Shown here: positions 63,903-64,000 of the stretch, piece by piece
How the letters are laid out: each line of letters opens with the position of its first letter
Position numbering within the stretch: the stretch's first letter is position 1
From: Lewinellaceae bacterium
GTDB taxonomy: Bacteria; Bacteroidota; Bacteroidia; Chitinophagales; Saprospiraceae
Assembly: GCA_020636355.1 (NCBI GenBank)
Contig: JACJYB010000006.1
Coordinates: 1 to 64,000, forward strand
Length of the DNA stretch: 64,000 nt
Reading direction: 5' to 3'
Program-made: the position numbers and the translations under genes
Notes under the pieces: model-generated
The model's database searches: none
What the model was told of the DNA's origin: nothing
What the model saw: the letters and a program-made list of their open reading frames with translations, nothing else

Positions 63903-64000
63903 TCAGATGCGGGGGTGGCAGATGTAGTACCTGGTCAACTCATGGGGCGTATGGCTAAATCCGGCGACCTTGGAGAAGGTTTCTATTTCGCCCGACTTTT
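63903..64000 (-). CDS. 3' end of an unidentified gene
   Basis: A minus-strand open frame enters from the right window edge and stops at TGA (63903-63905). The visible 31 codons end '...ELTRYYICHPRI' and have plausible coding character. The product cannot be named from this fragment. Confidence 0.4.
   Translation of the reverse strand, partial: KSGEIETFSKVAGFSHTPHELTRYYICHPRI

Overview
The window is chromosomal DNA from a member of the Bacteroidota. The type IX secretion genes (two proteins with CHU_C/gliding-type C-terminal sorting domains and a PorP/SprF protein), the carboxypeptidase-like-domain outer-membrane proteins, the TAnnTTTG-type -7 boxes and the lack of clear Shine-Dalgarno sequences all point there. 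The gene content resembles Saprospiria-type genomes, but that finer placement is an inference. I found no rRNA, tRNA, CRISPR array, phage or transposase gene.

Layout. 1-6.0 kb (minus strand): a PVC-type heme-binding dehydrogenase with HEAT repeats and a c-type cytochrome domain (cut by the window edge), a secreted beta-helix lipoprotein and an SDR oxidoreductase. 6.2-16.8 kb (plus strand): an HtrA protease, two tandem PepSY-like paralogues each with its own terminator and a shared upstream element, a LytTR response regulator, a hybrid histidine kinase, an ECF sigma factor, a YceI protein, a GNAT acetyltransferase and an ABC exporter. 16.8-17.1 kb: a composite repeat, in which an inverted-repeat-bounded element sits inside a heptanucleotide array. 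17.1-32.3 kb: an accessory region with a MerR/TipAS regulator, three sulfatases (two broken by frameshifts), a beta-propeller lipoprotein broken by an amber codon, two small paralogous lipoproteins, a cupin, a VWA/YfbK protein, a SemiSWEET transporter, and a GlxA-type regulator divergent from two AHSA1 proteins.

32.3-43.0 kb holds the most unusual system. It is a six-gene, tightly coupled minus-strand operon: a protein with two sigma2-like and two sigma4-like regions, an anti-sigma-like membrane protein, an exported papain-like peptidase, an exported caspase-like peptidase, a leucine-rich-repeat protein with a T9SS sorting domain, and a PorP/SprF outer-membrane protein. It reads as a self-regulated envelope protease system, but its biological role is unknown. 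A PPC/jelly-roll lipoprotein lies divergently next to it.

45.0-47.4 kb: a sulfide:quinone oxidoreductase plus two YeeE/YedE halves behind a CRP/FNR-type palindrome. 47.5-57.4 kb: a TlpA thioredoxin, an acidic-tail protein, DeoC, a four-repeat lipoprotein, a metzincin-like lipoprotein, a GNAT-nitrilase fusion, a large outer-membrane beta-barrel protein and a MATE exporter. 57.5-64 kb: a double D-Ala-D-Ala-ligase-like fusion overlapping a PASTA protein, a DoxX-like protein, TruA, GlyA, and the 3' end of a further gene.

All domain calls come from reading motifs by eye. No database search was run.
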